Below, one piece after another: positions 24,942 through 33,384 of a stretch of DNA of 64,000 nt. The notes beneath the pieces were generated by a model that saw only the letters and a program-made list of their open reading frames with translations, searched no databases and was not told where the DNA came from. Source of the DNA: Planctomycetota bacterium (lineage in GTDB: Bacteria > Planctomycetota > J058 > JAJDCP01). Each line of letters starts with the position of its first letter. Positions within the stretch are counted from its first letter, which is position 1. Location: positions 1 through 64,000 of the forward strand of contig JAJDCP010000024.1 in NCBI GenBank assembly GCA_029260765.1, read 5' to 3'. Position numbers and translations under genes: made by a program.

Positions 24942-25568
24942 GTGATTTTCGCGGATGTCATGGCCATCGTCTTCATCATTCTCGGCCTCATGCTCGCCTT
25001 CCCGGCCTACTGGCTGCTGTGGCAGGCGCTGTTTCCCCGCCACTTCGCCGGCGCCCGCCAGCGTGCCGAACAGAACCCGGTGCTGGCCCTGGTGATCGGC
25101 GTGCCTGTCGGCGTAGTGAGCCTGGTCATCAGCATCGCCCTGTTCGCCGCCCCGCTACCGATAGCCAAAGTCTTCGGCGCGTTCGGCTTGATGGCACTGT
25201 TCGCCGTGGCGTTCGGTGGCGCCTCCGGCTTGACCGGACTGATCGGCGCGCGGCTGCCCTCGGTGCGCGACAGCGAGCAACGTTGGCGCCCGGTGTTGCG
25301 CGGGGGCATGGTGCTCGAACTGACCTGGCTGATGCCCTTCCTCGGTTGGTTTGTGCTGCTGCCCCTGTCCCTGATGTTCGGTCTGGGCTGCTGGCTGCTG
25401 GCCTGGACTGCCAGCGCTCGCCGCGGTACCCCGGCCCAGGCCGTGTGGCCCCAGCCTGGGGCCACACAGCCGCAGGCTCCGGCTCTGCCTCCAGCCCATC
25501 CGATGCCGGGCCCTTCGCAGCACGACGCCCCCACTGCCCACTTTCCGCCCGTTGAGGCGCTGCGATGA
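24942..25568 (+). CDS. Membrane protein of the DUF1800/DUF1501 operon
   Basis: A 208-residue protein with about four or five membrane helices in the first 155 residues and a Pro/Ala/Gln-rich cytoplasmic tail (residues 165-205). The GTG start at 24942 follows AGGAGG with seven-base spacing. Its stop overlaps the DUF1800 start (ATGA), so it is translationally coupled. I do not recognise a family. The context suggests a membrane component working with the DUF1800/DUF1501 pair. Confidence 0.6.
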   Translation: MIFADVMAIVFIILGLMLAFPAYWLLWQALFPRHFAGARQRAEQNPVLALVIGVPVGVVSLVISIALFAAPLPIAKVFGAFGLMALFAVAFGGASGLTGLIGARLPSVRDSEQRWRPVLRGGMVLELTWLMPFLGWFVLLPLSLMFGLGCWLLAWTASARRGTPAQAVWPQPGATQPQAPALPPAHPMPGPSQHDAPTAHFPPVEALR

Positions 25569-27061
25569 AGCGGCGCCAGTTTCTGGGCTTGTCCCTGGCG
25601 GCGACGGGCGCGGCAGCTCTCAGCGGCTGCGACGGCGTCTACGGCGCGCTCTCGCGCCAGCTGGGCGCCAGCCTGCCCGAGCGCCTCGAACCCGCGATGG
25701 GGGCGGTGGCTGAGCGCGCGCGGCGTTTGCTCGATCGGGCGGCCTGGGGCCCATGGCCGGGAGATCTCGCCCGGTTGCGCAGCCAGGGGATTGAGGCCTG
25801 GCTCGATCAGCAGCTCTCCCCGGAAAGCATCGACGACCTGGCCTGCACCGTGCGTTCCCGCCGGATCGAGAGCATGCACCTGCCGGCAGCCGAGCTGTAC
25901 GAGTTCGAAGACTATGTGCTGCGCGACGATCTGGCCCGGCACATCATCCTGCGCGCCGTCTACAGCCGGCGCCAACTCGAAGAGGTGATGCTGGGTTTCT
26001 GGCTCGACCACTTCAACATCGATATCGGCAAGGCCGACTGCAAATGGCTGCAGACCGCGTTTGTGCGTGATGTGCTGCGCAAGCATGCGCTGGGAAGCTT
26101 CGAAGAGCTGCTGCGGGCCTCGGCGAAGCACCCGTCGATGCTGTTCTATCTCGACGGGCGACTGAACCAGAAACGCACTCCCAAGGAAGTACCGAACGAG
26201 AACTACGCTCGTGAGCTGCTCGAGCTGCATACTCTGGGAGTCCACGGCGGTTACAGCCAGCAAGATGTGATGGAGGCCGCGCGCTGCCTGACTGGCTGGC
26301 GGGTCAAGAGCCGCAAGGGCTTCGGCAAGGCGCAGGTGTTCTTCGATGCCAGGGCTCATGACGATGGGGCGAAGCGGGTTTTGGGGCAGGACATCCCTGC
26401 AGGTGGTGGAGAAGCGGACCTCGAGAAGTTGGTCGCGATCGCCGCGCATCATCCTGCCACGGCCCGCTACCTGGCTTGGAAACTGTGTCGCCGCTTCGTT
26501 GCCGAGCAGCCGCCGCCGGGACTGGTCGACGAGCTCGCCCAGGTCTACACGGCGAACCAGGGGCAGATCGCTCCGGTGCTGCGGCATCTGTTCCTGTCCG
26601 AGGCTTTCTATGCTTCGGAGCCGATGCTCAAGCGGCCGTTGCGCTTCTTGATCACCAGCTTGCGCAGCCTGGCGGCGGACAGCTTTGTCGAGAAGCGCGT
26701 CATCCTGCGCTATCTCGAGCGGCTCGGCCAGATGCCGTGCCAGTACCCGACGCCTGACGGCTACCCGTACGAATCCCATCCCTGGATGGGGGGCCTGCTC
26801 TGGCGTTGGCGTTTTGCCCATGACCTCGCCAGGAACCGGATGGGAAAGACCCGGGTCGATGTGGTTGGTCTGTGTCGGTTGCTGAGAGAGAGCCAGGCCG
26901 AGGTGGCGGACACGCCGACCGCCCTGATCGAGCCGTTGTTCGCGCAGCTGGTCGGGCGCCAGCCCCAGCCCGCAGAGCGCAAAGCGCTCGAAACGGTGGC
27001 CGCCCAGCCGGCGCAGCTGGTCGGACTGGTGTTGGCCAGTCCTGCCTTCCAATTCTGTTGA
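25565..27061 (+). CDS. DUF1800 family exported lipoprotein
   Basis: A 498-residue protein of the DUF1800 family. The start is a Tat-type lipoprotein signal: MKRRQFLGLSLAATGAAALSGC, with RR and lipobox LSGC. Family motifs are LDRAAWGPWPGDLARLRSQG, the LGFWLDHFNI segment, HPSMLFYLDG, PNENYARELLELHTLGV, GYSQQDVMEAARCLTGW, FDARAHDDG and the TPDGYP region near the end. Its role is unknown; the family is usually paired with DUF1501. It is separated from DUF1501 by a 13-base gap with GAGGAG. Confidence 0.9.
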   Translation: MKRRQFLGLSLAATGAAALSGCDGVYGALSRQLGASLPERLEPAMGAVAERARRLLDRAAWGPWPGDLARLRSQGIEAWLDQQLSPESIDDLACTVRSRRIESMHLPAAELYEFEDYVLRDDLARHIILRAVYSRRQLEEVMLGFWLDHFNIDIGKADCKWLQTAFVRDVLRKHALGSFEELLRASAKHPSMLFYLDGRLNQKRTPKEVPNENYARELLELHTLGVHGGYSQQDVMEAARCLTGWRVKSRKGFGKAQVFFDARAHDDGAKRVLGQDIPAGGGEADLEKLVAIAAHHPATARYLAWKLCRRFVAEQPPPGLVDELAQVYTANQGQIAPVLRHLFLSEAFYASEPMLKRPLRFLITSLRSLAADSFVEKRVILRYLERLGQMPCQYPTPDGYPYESHPWMGGLLWRWRFAHDLARNRMGKTRVDVVGLCRLLRESQAEVADTPTALIEPLFAQLVGRQPQPAERKALETVAAQPAQLVGLVLASPAFQFC

Positions 27062-27074
27062 GAGGAGCCCTGCG

Positions 27075-28202
27075 ATGAGCCTGACACGACGCGGATGGTT
27101 GCGCTGGCTGGGGGGAGGCAGGGAGCGACGCCCGGTGCTGGTCAACGTCTTCCTGCGCGGTGGCGCCGACAGCCTGCACCTGCTGGTTCCCCATGGCGAC
27201 CCCGACTACCTGCGCCACCGGCCGGGTCTGGGGCTGGCCGAGCCCAGCCAGAAAGAGCTCGAGCTGGACGGTTTCTTCGGCCTGCATCCCGATCTGGCCG
27301 CGCTCGCTCCGATGTACCATGACGGTGAGTTGGCGCCGGTCTGCGCCGTCGGCTCCGAGGACGAGACCCGCTCGCATTTCGAGGCGCAGGACTTCTGGGA
27401 GCGAGGGGGCGACCAGGCGCAGGGCGGTTGGCTGGCGCGCCACATGCGCTCACGCCGTCGGGACGAGGCCACCTCGGCCTTCGCGGTGGTGGCGTTTGCC
27501 GAGGCGGTGCCGATGGCACTGCTCGGAGCGCCGGTGGCTGCGGCGATTTCGGATCTGGCCGACCTGGAGCTCTCGGGGGTCGAAGAAGCTTGGCGGCAAG
27601 GGCTGGCGAGCTTGTATACCTCTGGATCCGGCGAGCTGGCGGCGTCGGGCCAGCGGGCCTTGAAGGCTATGGAGCGCATCGGCAGCCTGCCGAGCAACAG
27701 CGCGGTCGACTATCCACAGACGGCCTTCGCCCATTCGCTGCAGCAGACGGCCCGCTTGATCCATGGCGAGGTCGGGCTCGAGATCAGCTGTATCGACCTG
27801 GGAGGGTGGGACAGCCACTTCGGGCAAGAGACGGTGCTGGCCGGCAACCTGCGCGCGTTGGCCGAGGGGCTGGCCGCCTTCCGGCGGGACCTGGGTACGC
27901 GCTGGGAAGACGTGACCGTGGTCGTGCAGACAGAGTTCGGCCGGCGCGTCTATGAGAACTCCAGCCTCGGCACCGACCATGGCCGTGCCAGCTGCATGTT
28001 CCTCGCTGGCGGAGGGCTGCGGGGCGGCCGCGTCTACGGGCGCTGGCCGGGCCTGAGCGAGCTCGAGGGACCCGGAGATCTGCAGGTCACCACCGACTAC
28101 CGTTCGGTGTTGAGCGAGGTGTTGTTGCGACGTCTCGACAATGCCCGCGTCGACCAGGTCTTCCCCGGATTCCAGCCCAGCTACCAGGGTTTCGCCGCCT
28201 GA
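27075..28202 (+). CDS. DUF1501 family protein
   Basis: A 375-residue DUF1501 (sulfatase-like fold) protein. Family motifs are VNVFLRGGADSLHLLVPHGDPDYLRHRP, LHPDLAALAPMY, SHFEAQDFWERG, GGWDSHFGQE, VVVQTEFGRRVYENSSLGTDHGRAS and the DYRSVLSEVLLR ending. The start MSLTRRGWLRWL holds a twin-arginine-like pair but the hydrophobic stretch after it is short, so export as a Tat passenger is unsure. GAGGAG lies seven bases upstream. It follows DUF1800 by 13 bases and precedes the MBOAT-like gene. Its substrate is unknown. Confidence 0.9.
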   Translation: MSLTRRGWLRWLGGGRERRPVLVNVFLRGGADSLHLLVPHGDPDYLRHRPGLGLAEPSQKELELDGFFGLHPDLAALAPMYHDGELAPVCAVGSEDETRSHFEAQDFWERGGDQAQGGWLARHMRSRRRDEATSAFAVVAFAEAVPMALLGAPVAAAISDLADLELSGVEEAWRQGLASLYTSGSGELAASGQRALKAMERIGSLPSNSAVDYPQTAFAHSLQQTARLIHGEVGLEISCIDLGGWDSHFGQETVLAGNLRALAEGLAAFRRDLGTRWEDVTVVVQTEFGRRVYENSSLGTDHGRASCMFLAGGGLRGGRVYGRWPGLSELEGPGDLQVTTDYRSVLSEVLLRRLDNARVDQVFPGFQPSYQGFAA

Positions 28203-28263
28203 GCTTGCTCTCTGCCCCGTTCTTGCCCTATGTTCCGAGGGGGCCCTGTCAGCTGGGGGAGGT

Positions 28264-29208
28264 ATGCGGCTGTTCGTGGCGATCGCCGCGCTCCTTTGCC
28301 TGGGGCCGCTGGCTTGGCTGCTGATCCACACGCGCCGCGGAGCCACACGCTGGCTGGGCTTGGCTGTTCTGCTTCCCGGGGCTCTGGCCATCCCCAGGTT
28401 GATCCCTGCCGATGAGGTCAGCGCGCGGTTTTTCGTCGGTTGTTTTGTGGTGCTTGCTGCCTTGCGCTTGTGGGAGGTCGCTTGCCGGGCCACCGCCCAC
28501 CCGGAGATGCAAAGGACTTTCGGCCGCTTCCTGGTCTACTTCGCCAACGCTGAGTGCTACTGGCCCGACACGCCGGAGGCGCGCCGAGAAGCCCGCCGCG
28601 CAGGCAGGCAACGGATTCTGCGCGCGCTGCTGGTCGCTTCGTTGGGGGCCGCGCTGCTGGCACTGCGCACAGCCTGGCCCGCCCTCGCCGAGCATGCGAT
28701 CCTGCGTTGGGTCTACTTCAGCTATACGCTGGTCTTTTTGGTCCCGAGTGGCATCGCCGGGCTGACCGGGTTGATGATGCAGACGGGTCTCGACTTCGCC
28801 GAGGTGTTCCGCAACCCAGCTCTGGCCCGCTCGCCGCGCGATTTCTGGAGCCGGCGCTGGAACATGGCCTTCCACGGTCCGGTCACGCGCCTGATCTTCC
28901 GTCCTCTGGGTGGCATGCGCCGGCCGTTCGTAGGAATCCTGGCGGTCTTTCTGTTCAGCGCGCTGTGCCACGAGTATCTGGTCTTGATTTCTCTGGGAAG
29001 CACGACCGGTGCGTGGTTCGCCTTCTTCATGTTGCAGGGCGTGGCGACGCTGGTGTACGGGGAGCTGCGCCGCCGGAACCGCTTCCGCCGAATGATGCGG
29101 CCCGCGTTGGCTGTGGCCTGCCACAGCCTGTGGTTCTTGCTCGGCGTGCCCCTGTTTCTGGGGCCGATGCTGCAGATGGTCGCGTTTGATAGCTGGGTCT
29201 TGTGGTAG
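28264..29208 (+). CDS. MBOAT/wax-synthase-like membrane acyltransferase
   Basis: A 314-residue protein with about eight membrane helices. The wax-synthase/MBOAT signature is present: FWSRRWNMAFHG in the middle, and FSALCHEY about 60 residues later, where the His is the usual catalytic residue. The family transfers acyl groups to hydroxylated acceptors in the membrane; wax-ester or sugar acetylation are both possible. The ATG at 28264 has GGGGGAGG almost immediately upstream, tighter than usual. It is 61 bases downstream of DUF1501, so co-transcription is possible. Confidence 0.72.
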   Translation: MRLFVAIAALLCLGPLAWLLIHTRRGATRWLGLAVLLPGALAIPRLIPADEVSARFFVGCFVVLAALRLWEVACRATAHPEMQRTFGRFLVYFANAECYWPDTPEARREARRAGRQRILRALLVASLGAALLALRTAWPALAEHAILRWVYFSYTLVFLVPSGIAGLTGLMMQTGLDFAEVFRNPALARSPRDFWSRRWNMAFHGPVTRLIFRPLGGMRRPFVGILAVFLFSALCHEYLVLISLGSTTGAWFAFFMLQGVATLVYGELRRRNRFRRMMRPALAVACHSLWFLLGVPLFLGPMLQMVAFDSWVLW

Positions 29209-29273
29209 TTCCTGGATTGATGCCAGCACGCTGCGACTTTATCCTTGGCGCACCAACAAAGGAGAGTGTCAGC

Positions 29274-29915
29274 ATGTCGAAAGAGTTTCTGGTTTTTGTG
29301 ATCCTGGACATCGAAGCAGGCCGTGAACAAGACGCCCTGGCCGGCCTGTGCCGCAACCTCGAGAGCGCGTTTGAGGGCCCCTTCGGGCCGGCTGCCATCT
29401 GGGAGCTGCGCAACAGTTTCGAGTACGCCGTCGAGCTGCGCCTGGAGGACGCCTCGCTGATGCGCGACCTCGACGAGTTGATCCTCGACCGCCTGCGCAC
29501 CGTGCCAGGTGTGACGGAGACCGTGGTGCGGCCGCTCTACGGCTTCAGCTTCATCGATGTCGAAGGCGGTACCCGCGCTTTCGAGGCCGCCCGCAGCGAC
29601 AGCCCCGAGTCTTTGGGGGTCGTGTTGTGTGATGTCGAGTGTGGCCGTGACCGCGCCGTGCACGAGCAGCTGCTCGGTCTCAAGCCGGGTGGGGGCGTCA
29701 CGCCGGTCGATGTGGAGATGGGCTTCCAGTCCCGCGAGTTCGACCTGGCGGTGCTGCTGGTTGGAACCGATTCGCGCCAGTTCCACGACTACATCAAGGC
29801 GCACATCCGTCCGATCAAGGGCATCAGCGATACAGTCTGCGAGGTCTGGGACATCGTCAAGGTGTTCGGCAAGGCCGAAGACTTTGTGACCGGTTGGCAG
29901 GACATGGCGGGCTAG
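29274..29915 (+). CDS. Tandem RAM/AsnC-ligand-binding-like protein
   Basis: A 213-residue protein that looks like two copies of an alpha-beta sandwich of the RAM type (Lrp/AsnC ligand-binding fold). The first copy starts FLVFVILDIEAGREQDAL and ends with LDRLRTVPGVTETVVRPLYG; the second starts GVVLCDVECGRDRAVHEQLL and ends with FHDYIKAHIRPIKGISDTVC. There is no helix-turn-helix, so it is not a classical regulator. The ATG at 29274 follows AAGGAG by eight bases. It precedes the PycTM-like gene by 66 bases. A ligand-sensing role is an inference. Confidence 0.6.
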   Translation: MSKEFLVFVILDIEAGREQDALAGLCRNLESAFEGPFGPAAIWELRNSFEYAVELRLEDASLMRDLDELILDRLRTVPGVTETVVRPLYGFSFIDVEGGTRAFEAARSDSPESLGVVLCDVECGRDRAVHEQLLGLKPGGGVTPVDVEMGFQSREFDLAVLLVGTDSRQFHDYIKAHIRPIKGISDTVCEVWDIVKVFGKAEDFVTGWQDMAG

Positions 29916-29981
29916 CACTGCTTGCATTCTTGCGCATGAACCGTCACAATTCCGCTCCACGCGCCGTCTGCGGAGGATGCC

Positions 29982-30560
29982 ATGGCGGAGAGTGAGACCT
30001 TGGAGAACACCCAGGAGCCGGAGCAGGTCCGGCCTGAAGAGCTGATCGACACCTACAACGCCATCGCCGAATGGATCCGGTTTGCGGATGCCAAGGCGGC
30101 TGTGGTGCTGACTGCTGGCGGTGCGTTGGCCAGCGTGTTGATTCCGACCCTGAAGCCCTACATCGCCGAGTTCAAGCCGGGAGAGCACCTGGGCGAGTGG
30201 TGGTTGTACGCGGTCGTGGGGTCATTTCTGCTGTGGCTCTTCCTGCTGGTCCTGAGCTGTATCTCGGCATTCTTGTGCATCCGCCCGTTGCGGCGTAAGG
30301 GGCGGCATCCGGCGCTCGAGACGTGCAAGCACTTCCACCCAGCGGCCATCAGCACGGCCTACACGATCGATCAGGTCGAAGACTTCCAGAAGCAGTTCGC
30401 ACAGCTCGGCGCGGACGGCTTCCGCAAGGAGGTGGTGTCGGGGGTGCTCATCGACGCGCACATCTCATCGGCGAAATACAGCCGCGTGGGCGCCTCCATC
30501 CGCTTGCTGGCCGCCAGCTCAGTGTTCGGCTTCCTCTACCTGTTCGCGTCGCAGTTCTAG
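29982..30560 (+). CDS. PycTM-like (Pycsar effector family, DUF5706) membrane protein
   Basis: A 192-residue protein. Residues 28-55 hold the hallmark segment IRFADAKAAVVLTAGGALASVL, in which the FADAKA motif starts the first membrane helix of the family. A second helix lies at 72-96 (LYAVVGSFLLWLFLLVLSCISAFL), and a final one at about 168-188 follows the conserved HISSAKYSRVGASIRLL. Known members are membrane-disrupting effectors of the Pycsar anti-phage system, activated by cyclic nucleotides, but related proteins have other, unknown jobs. No pyrimidine cyclase is in the window. Start is ATG 11 bases after GGAGG (GGAGGATGCCATG). Confidence 0.6.
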   Translation: MAESETLENTQEPEQVRPEELIDTYNAIAEWIRFADAKAAVVLTAGGALASVLIPTLKPYIAEFKPGEHLGEWWLYAVVGSFLLWLFLLVLSCISAFLCIRPLRRKGRHPALETCKHFHPAAISTAYTIDQVEDFQKQFAQLGADGFRKEVVSGVLIDAHISSAKYSRVGASIRLLAASSVFGFLYLFASQF

Positions 30561-30572
30561 GCCGAATCCGCG

Positions 30573-31505
30573 CTAGCCGACACGCGTCTCTGGCAAGAGC
30601 TCGCGGCGCCCCAGATGCTCCTCCCCAGTCAGCCCCGGAACGAATGCGTTGAAGCGCGTCCGCACCGGTAGGTCCGGACCCAGCTCGGCGATCAGGCTGG
30701 CGAGATAGCTGGGCTCGACCGTGAAAGCGGTCACCAGCCGCACCGGCTCTGGGGGGTCGACGACGCTGTAGATCAGCAGGGTCTCAGCCAGACCTGCGGC
30801 GGGCGCGTGGGAAAACCGTAGCAAGTCTGTCAGCAGCTGGGGCCTGCGGCCATCGGCCAGCTGCACCTCCTCGCGCAGCCGCTGCACACGCAGCGCGCTG
30901 AAATCGATCCCACGCAGCTCCGCAGCCACGTCCGGCTCCAGGCTCTTCAGGCGGCGTTGCTGGCGCAGGCAGGTACGCAAGGCGACCTGGCCGAGGAACC
31001 AGCTGAGGTTGGTGAGCAGGCTGCCGGTTTCGGGCAGAGGGCGCAGGCTGGGTCGATGGATGCCGAAGCCCTGTTCTATCGCAGGGCTGACCCAGCGGGC
31101 GCGCTTGCATCCGAACGGTGTTTCGATCTGGCTGAACAAGTATCCGTAGCTGTGTAGCAGGCCGGCGTGGGCATGGGAGAGGTCGGGCAGGGGAAGTCCG
31201 ACCAGCCCGGCGAGACCCTGCAGGACCCGGGTGTCGATGATCGGCAACTGGGCGAGCTCGTCAAAGTTGAGGCTGTCAGACCAGAGTGGCCAGAGCGCGG
31301 GGCGCCCGGCATCCGCCTGCAGCTGTCGGAAGATTCCCGGGCACAAGCGTGCCAGACAGTCTGCGAAGGGCGCCTTCGAAGCTACGAGTTGTGTGCTCAC
31401 TTGCTGTAGCCAGCTGTCGAGCTCAGCCGGGGATGCCGAAGAGGGCGGCTCGGGAATCAGCATGGGCGGCAACCCGTCGCCAGGAGGGGGCAGGGCACTG
31501 TGCAT
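30573..31505 (-). CDS. Hypothetical protein, not recognised
   Basis: A 310-residue protein with no recognised family. The N terminus is Pro-rich (residues 1-20), then a helical region, and the C-terminal 120 residues have alternating hydrophobic strands (LLIYSVVDP, PVRLVTAFTVEPSYLASLIAELGPDLPVRTRFNAFVPG). No signal peptide or membrane helix is visible. ATG at 31505 is preferred because GGAG is seven bases upstream; a GTG at 31523 is also in frame. It is leftward and divergent from the EGV-repeat gene (131-base gap). Its 3' end is 12 bases from the PycTM-like stop. Confidence 0.55.
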   Translation of the reverse strand: MHSALPPPGDGLPPMLIPEPPSSASPAELDSWLQQVSTQLVASKAPFADCLARLCPGIFRQLQADAGRPALWPLWSDSLNFDELAQLPIIDTRVLQGLAGLVGLPLPDLSHAHAGLLHSYGYLFSQIETPFGCKRARWVSPAIEQGFGIHRPSLRPLPETGSLLTNLSWFLGQVALRTCLRQQRRLKSLEPDVAAELRGIDFSALRVQRLREEVQLADGRRPQLLTDLLRFSHAPAAGLAETLLIYSVVDPPEPVRLVTAFTVEPSYLASLIAELGPDLPVRTRFNAFVPGLTGEEHLGRRELLPETRVG

Positions 31506-31636
31506 CGCGGGCTCCAGGCGCACCAGTTGTCATTGTAGCGGGCTCAAGCTGCGGCGGCCACAGGCGCGGGACTATCGATGAACCCGGGTCTGGGGGTAAG
31601 ATAGATGGGAAGATCCATCTGGCTTGGAGCGGGAAA

Positions 31637-32446
31637 GTGGCGAACGAATGGTCCGGCGCAGGTGCAGAAGGCGTGTCGCGGTCTGAAGGCGTAACGCGTT
31701 CGGAAGGCGTGACAAGGACGCGTTCGGAAGGTGTATCGCGTTCGGAAGGCGTGACGCGCTCGGAAGGCGTAACGCGCTCGGAAGGCGTAACGCGCTCGGA
31801 AGGTGTGACGCGCTCGGAAGGCGTAACGCGCTCGGAAGGCGTAACGCGCTCAGAAGGCGTGACCAGACCACGTTCGGAAGGTGTGACGAGACCACGTTCG
31901 GAAGGTGTGACCAGACCACGTTCGGAAGGTGTGACGAGGCCACGTTCAGAAGGTGTGACGAGACCACGCTCCGAAGGCGTATCGCGTTCCGAAGGCGTAG
32001 CCCGTTCTGAGGGCGTCAGCCCGCAGGTCGCGAGCGCTGGTCCCGAGGGGATCGCAGGCCCGGAAGGCGTCAGCCCGCAGGTCGCCAGCGCCGGTCCCGA
32101 GGGGATCGCAGGCCCTGAAGGCATCAGCCCGCAGGTCGCCAGCGCCGGTCCCGAGGGGATCGCAGGCCCTGAAGGCGTCAGCCCGCAGGTCGCCCACGCC
32201 AGTCCAGAAGGCGTGGGACCAGGTGACGCGGGCTGGGCAGAGGCCGAAGGCGTCACCCGCAGCGAGGGAGTCAGCCGCGCGGAGGGAGCCCAGCCCGGAG
32301 CCGAAGGCGTCCGCCCGCAGGCCGAGTCCCGCCCGGAAGGGATCACCCGTCCCGAAGGGGTGTTGTCCTACACCCGCACCGAGCTCAAGCAGGGAGTGTC
32401 ACTCGAAGGCAACAAGATCCATCAGATCCAGATCCCCGACGCCTGA
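31637..32446 (+). CDS. EGV(T/S)R(S/P)-repeat low-complexity protein
   Basis: A 269-residue protein built almost wholly from short repeats of EGV or EGI. There are about 31 EG(V/I/A) units. In residues 10-70 the period is six (SEGVTR), in 75-115 it is eight (SEGVTRPR, five times), and in 120-190 it is 18 (SPQVASAGPEGIAGPEGV, four times). The final 27 residues (YTRTELKQGVSLEGNKIHQIQIPDA) are unique and may be a folding or anchoring tail. The GTG at 31637 follows GGAGCGG and is preferred. No signal peptide. The reading frame is kept through every repeat change, so selection keeps it coding. The next gene (ddl) starts seven bases later. Function unknown. Confidence 0.6.
   Translation: MANEWSGAGAEGVSRSEGVTRSEGVTRTRSEGVSRSEGVTRSEGVTRSEGVTRSEGVTRSEGVTRSEGVTRSEGVTRPRSEGVTRPRSEGVTRPRSEGVTRPRSEGVTRPRSEGVSRSEGVARSEGVSPQVASAGPEGIAGPEGVSPQVASAGPEGIAGPEGISPQVASAGPEGIAGPEGVSPQVAHASPEGVGPGDAGWAEAEGVTRSEGVSRAEGAQPGAEGVRPQAESRPEGITRPEGVLSYTRTELKQGVSLEGNKIHQIQIPDA
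31668..32360. repeat. In-frame minisatellite array within the EGV gene
   Basis: DNA repeats of 18 bases (GAAGGCGTAACGCGCTCG), 24 bases (adding ACCACGTTC-like spacer) and 54 bases (units starting at 32009, 32063, 32117 and 32171) lie in the EGV gene. All lengths are multiples of three. Units within a block are nearly identical at the DNA level, showing recent expansion or homogenisation. Confidence 0.9.
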
Positions 32447-32453
32447 GCCCGCA

Positions 32454-33368
32454 GTGCGCCTCGCTCTGTTGGCAGGCGGCACGTCCCCCGAGCGCGCGGT
32501 CTCACTGCGCTCGGCCGCGCAAGTCGCCTCCGCCCTCGACCCCAAGAAATTCCGGCTCAAACGCTACGACCCGGCCCATGAGCTCGGGCGCCTGGTGCAC
32601 GACGCGCCCTCGCTGGACTTCGCCTTTCTCGCCCTGCACGGGGGCCGAGGCGAAGACGGCAGCGTGCAGGGCTTGCTTGAAATGCTGCGGCTGCCCTATC
32701 AGGGCTCGGGCGTCCTCGCCAGCGCCCTGGCGATGGACAAATGGCAAGCGCGGCAGCGTTTCCAGGCCGCTGGGCTCAGGGTCGCGCGCGCCCGCCTCTG
32801 GCAGCGCGCCAGCGCAGCAGACCCCAGCACGCTGTCCGCAGCGCTCGGCTTGCCCTTGGTTGTCAAGCCACGGGCCGGAGGTTCCAGCCTGGCGACCCAC
32901 CTGGTCGCAGACCTCGACCAACTGCCTGAGGCGCTCGCGGCTGCCTGCGGCTCGGAGGCGACCTGCCTGGTCGAAGAGTTCCTGCCCGGCACCGAGCTCA
33001 CGGCCGCCGTGCTCGGGGAGGAAGCCCTGCCGCTGGTCGAGATCGCAGCTGCCGACGCCCGCTTTTTTGATTATCAGGCCAAGTACACCCCCGGCGGGGC
33101 CGCCGAGATCTGCCCCGCCCGCTTGCACGAGGACCTCGCTGAGGCCGCCCAAAAGGCCGGCCTCGCGGCGCACCGCAGCCTGGGATGTCGAGGCTACAGC
33201 CGCAGCGACTTCATCCTCTGTCAGGATCAGCTCTTCCTGCTCGAGACCAACACCCTGCCCGGCTTGACCGCCGAGAGTCTGCTTCCACTGGCGGCGCGCG
33301 TCCACGGTCTGAGCTTCACGGCCCTGATCGAGCAGTTGATCGCCGACGGGCTGCGGCGCTGGCAGTAG
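32454..33368 (+). CDS. ddl: D-alanine--D-alanine ligase
   Basis: A 304-residue ATP-grasp enzyme joining two D-Ala for peptidoglycan stem peptides. Motifs seen: LLAGGTSPERAVSLRSA at the start, FLALHGGRGEDGSVQGLLEMLRLPYQGSGVLASALAMDK, LPLVVKPRAGGSS, LVEEFLPGTE, YQAKY, CRGYSRSDFI and ETNTLPGLTAES. The HGGxGEDG and SGVxASALAMDK segments define Ddl. Length is normal for the short type. GTG at 32454 starts seven bases after the EGV gene stop; no good Shine-Dalgarno is visible. It points to a peptidoglycan wall. Confidence 0.92.
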   Translation: MRLALLAGGTSPERAVSLRSAAQVASALDPKKFRLKRYDPAHELGRLVHDAPSLDFAFLALHGGRGEDGSVQGLLEMLRLPYQGSGVLASALAMDKWQARQRFQAAGLRVARARLWQRASAADPSTLSAALGLPLVVKPRAGGSSLATHLVADLDQLPEALAAACGSEATCLVEEFLPGTELTAAVLGEEALPLVEIAAADARFFDYQAKYTPGGAAEICPARLHEDLAEAAQKAGLAAHRSLGCRGYSRSDFILCQDQLFLLETNTLPGLTAESLLPLAARVHGLSFTALIEQLIADGLRRWQ

Positions 33369-33384
33369 ACCGGGAGGCCGCGGC

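Noticed and set aside
25007..27145. A 712-codon leftward open frame opposite DUF1800
   Set aside because: It overlaps three coupled rightward genes with good motifs and has no motifs of its own.
29982..30560. A complete Pycsar defence system
   Set aside because: Only the membrane protein is present; no cyclase was found in the neighbouring genes.
31668..32360. Possible CRISPR array
   Set aside because: Units are contiguous, in frame and without unique spacers; no cas genes are nearby.
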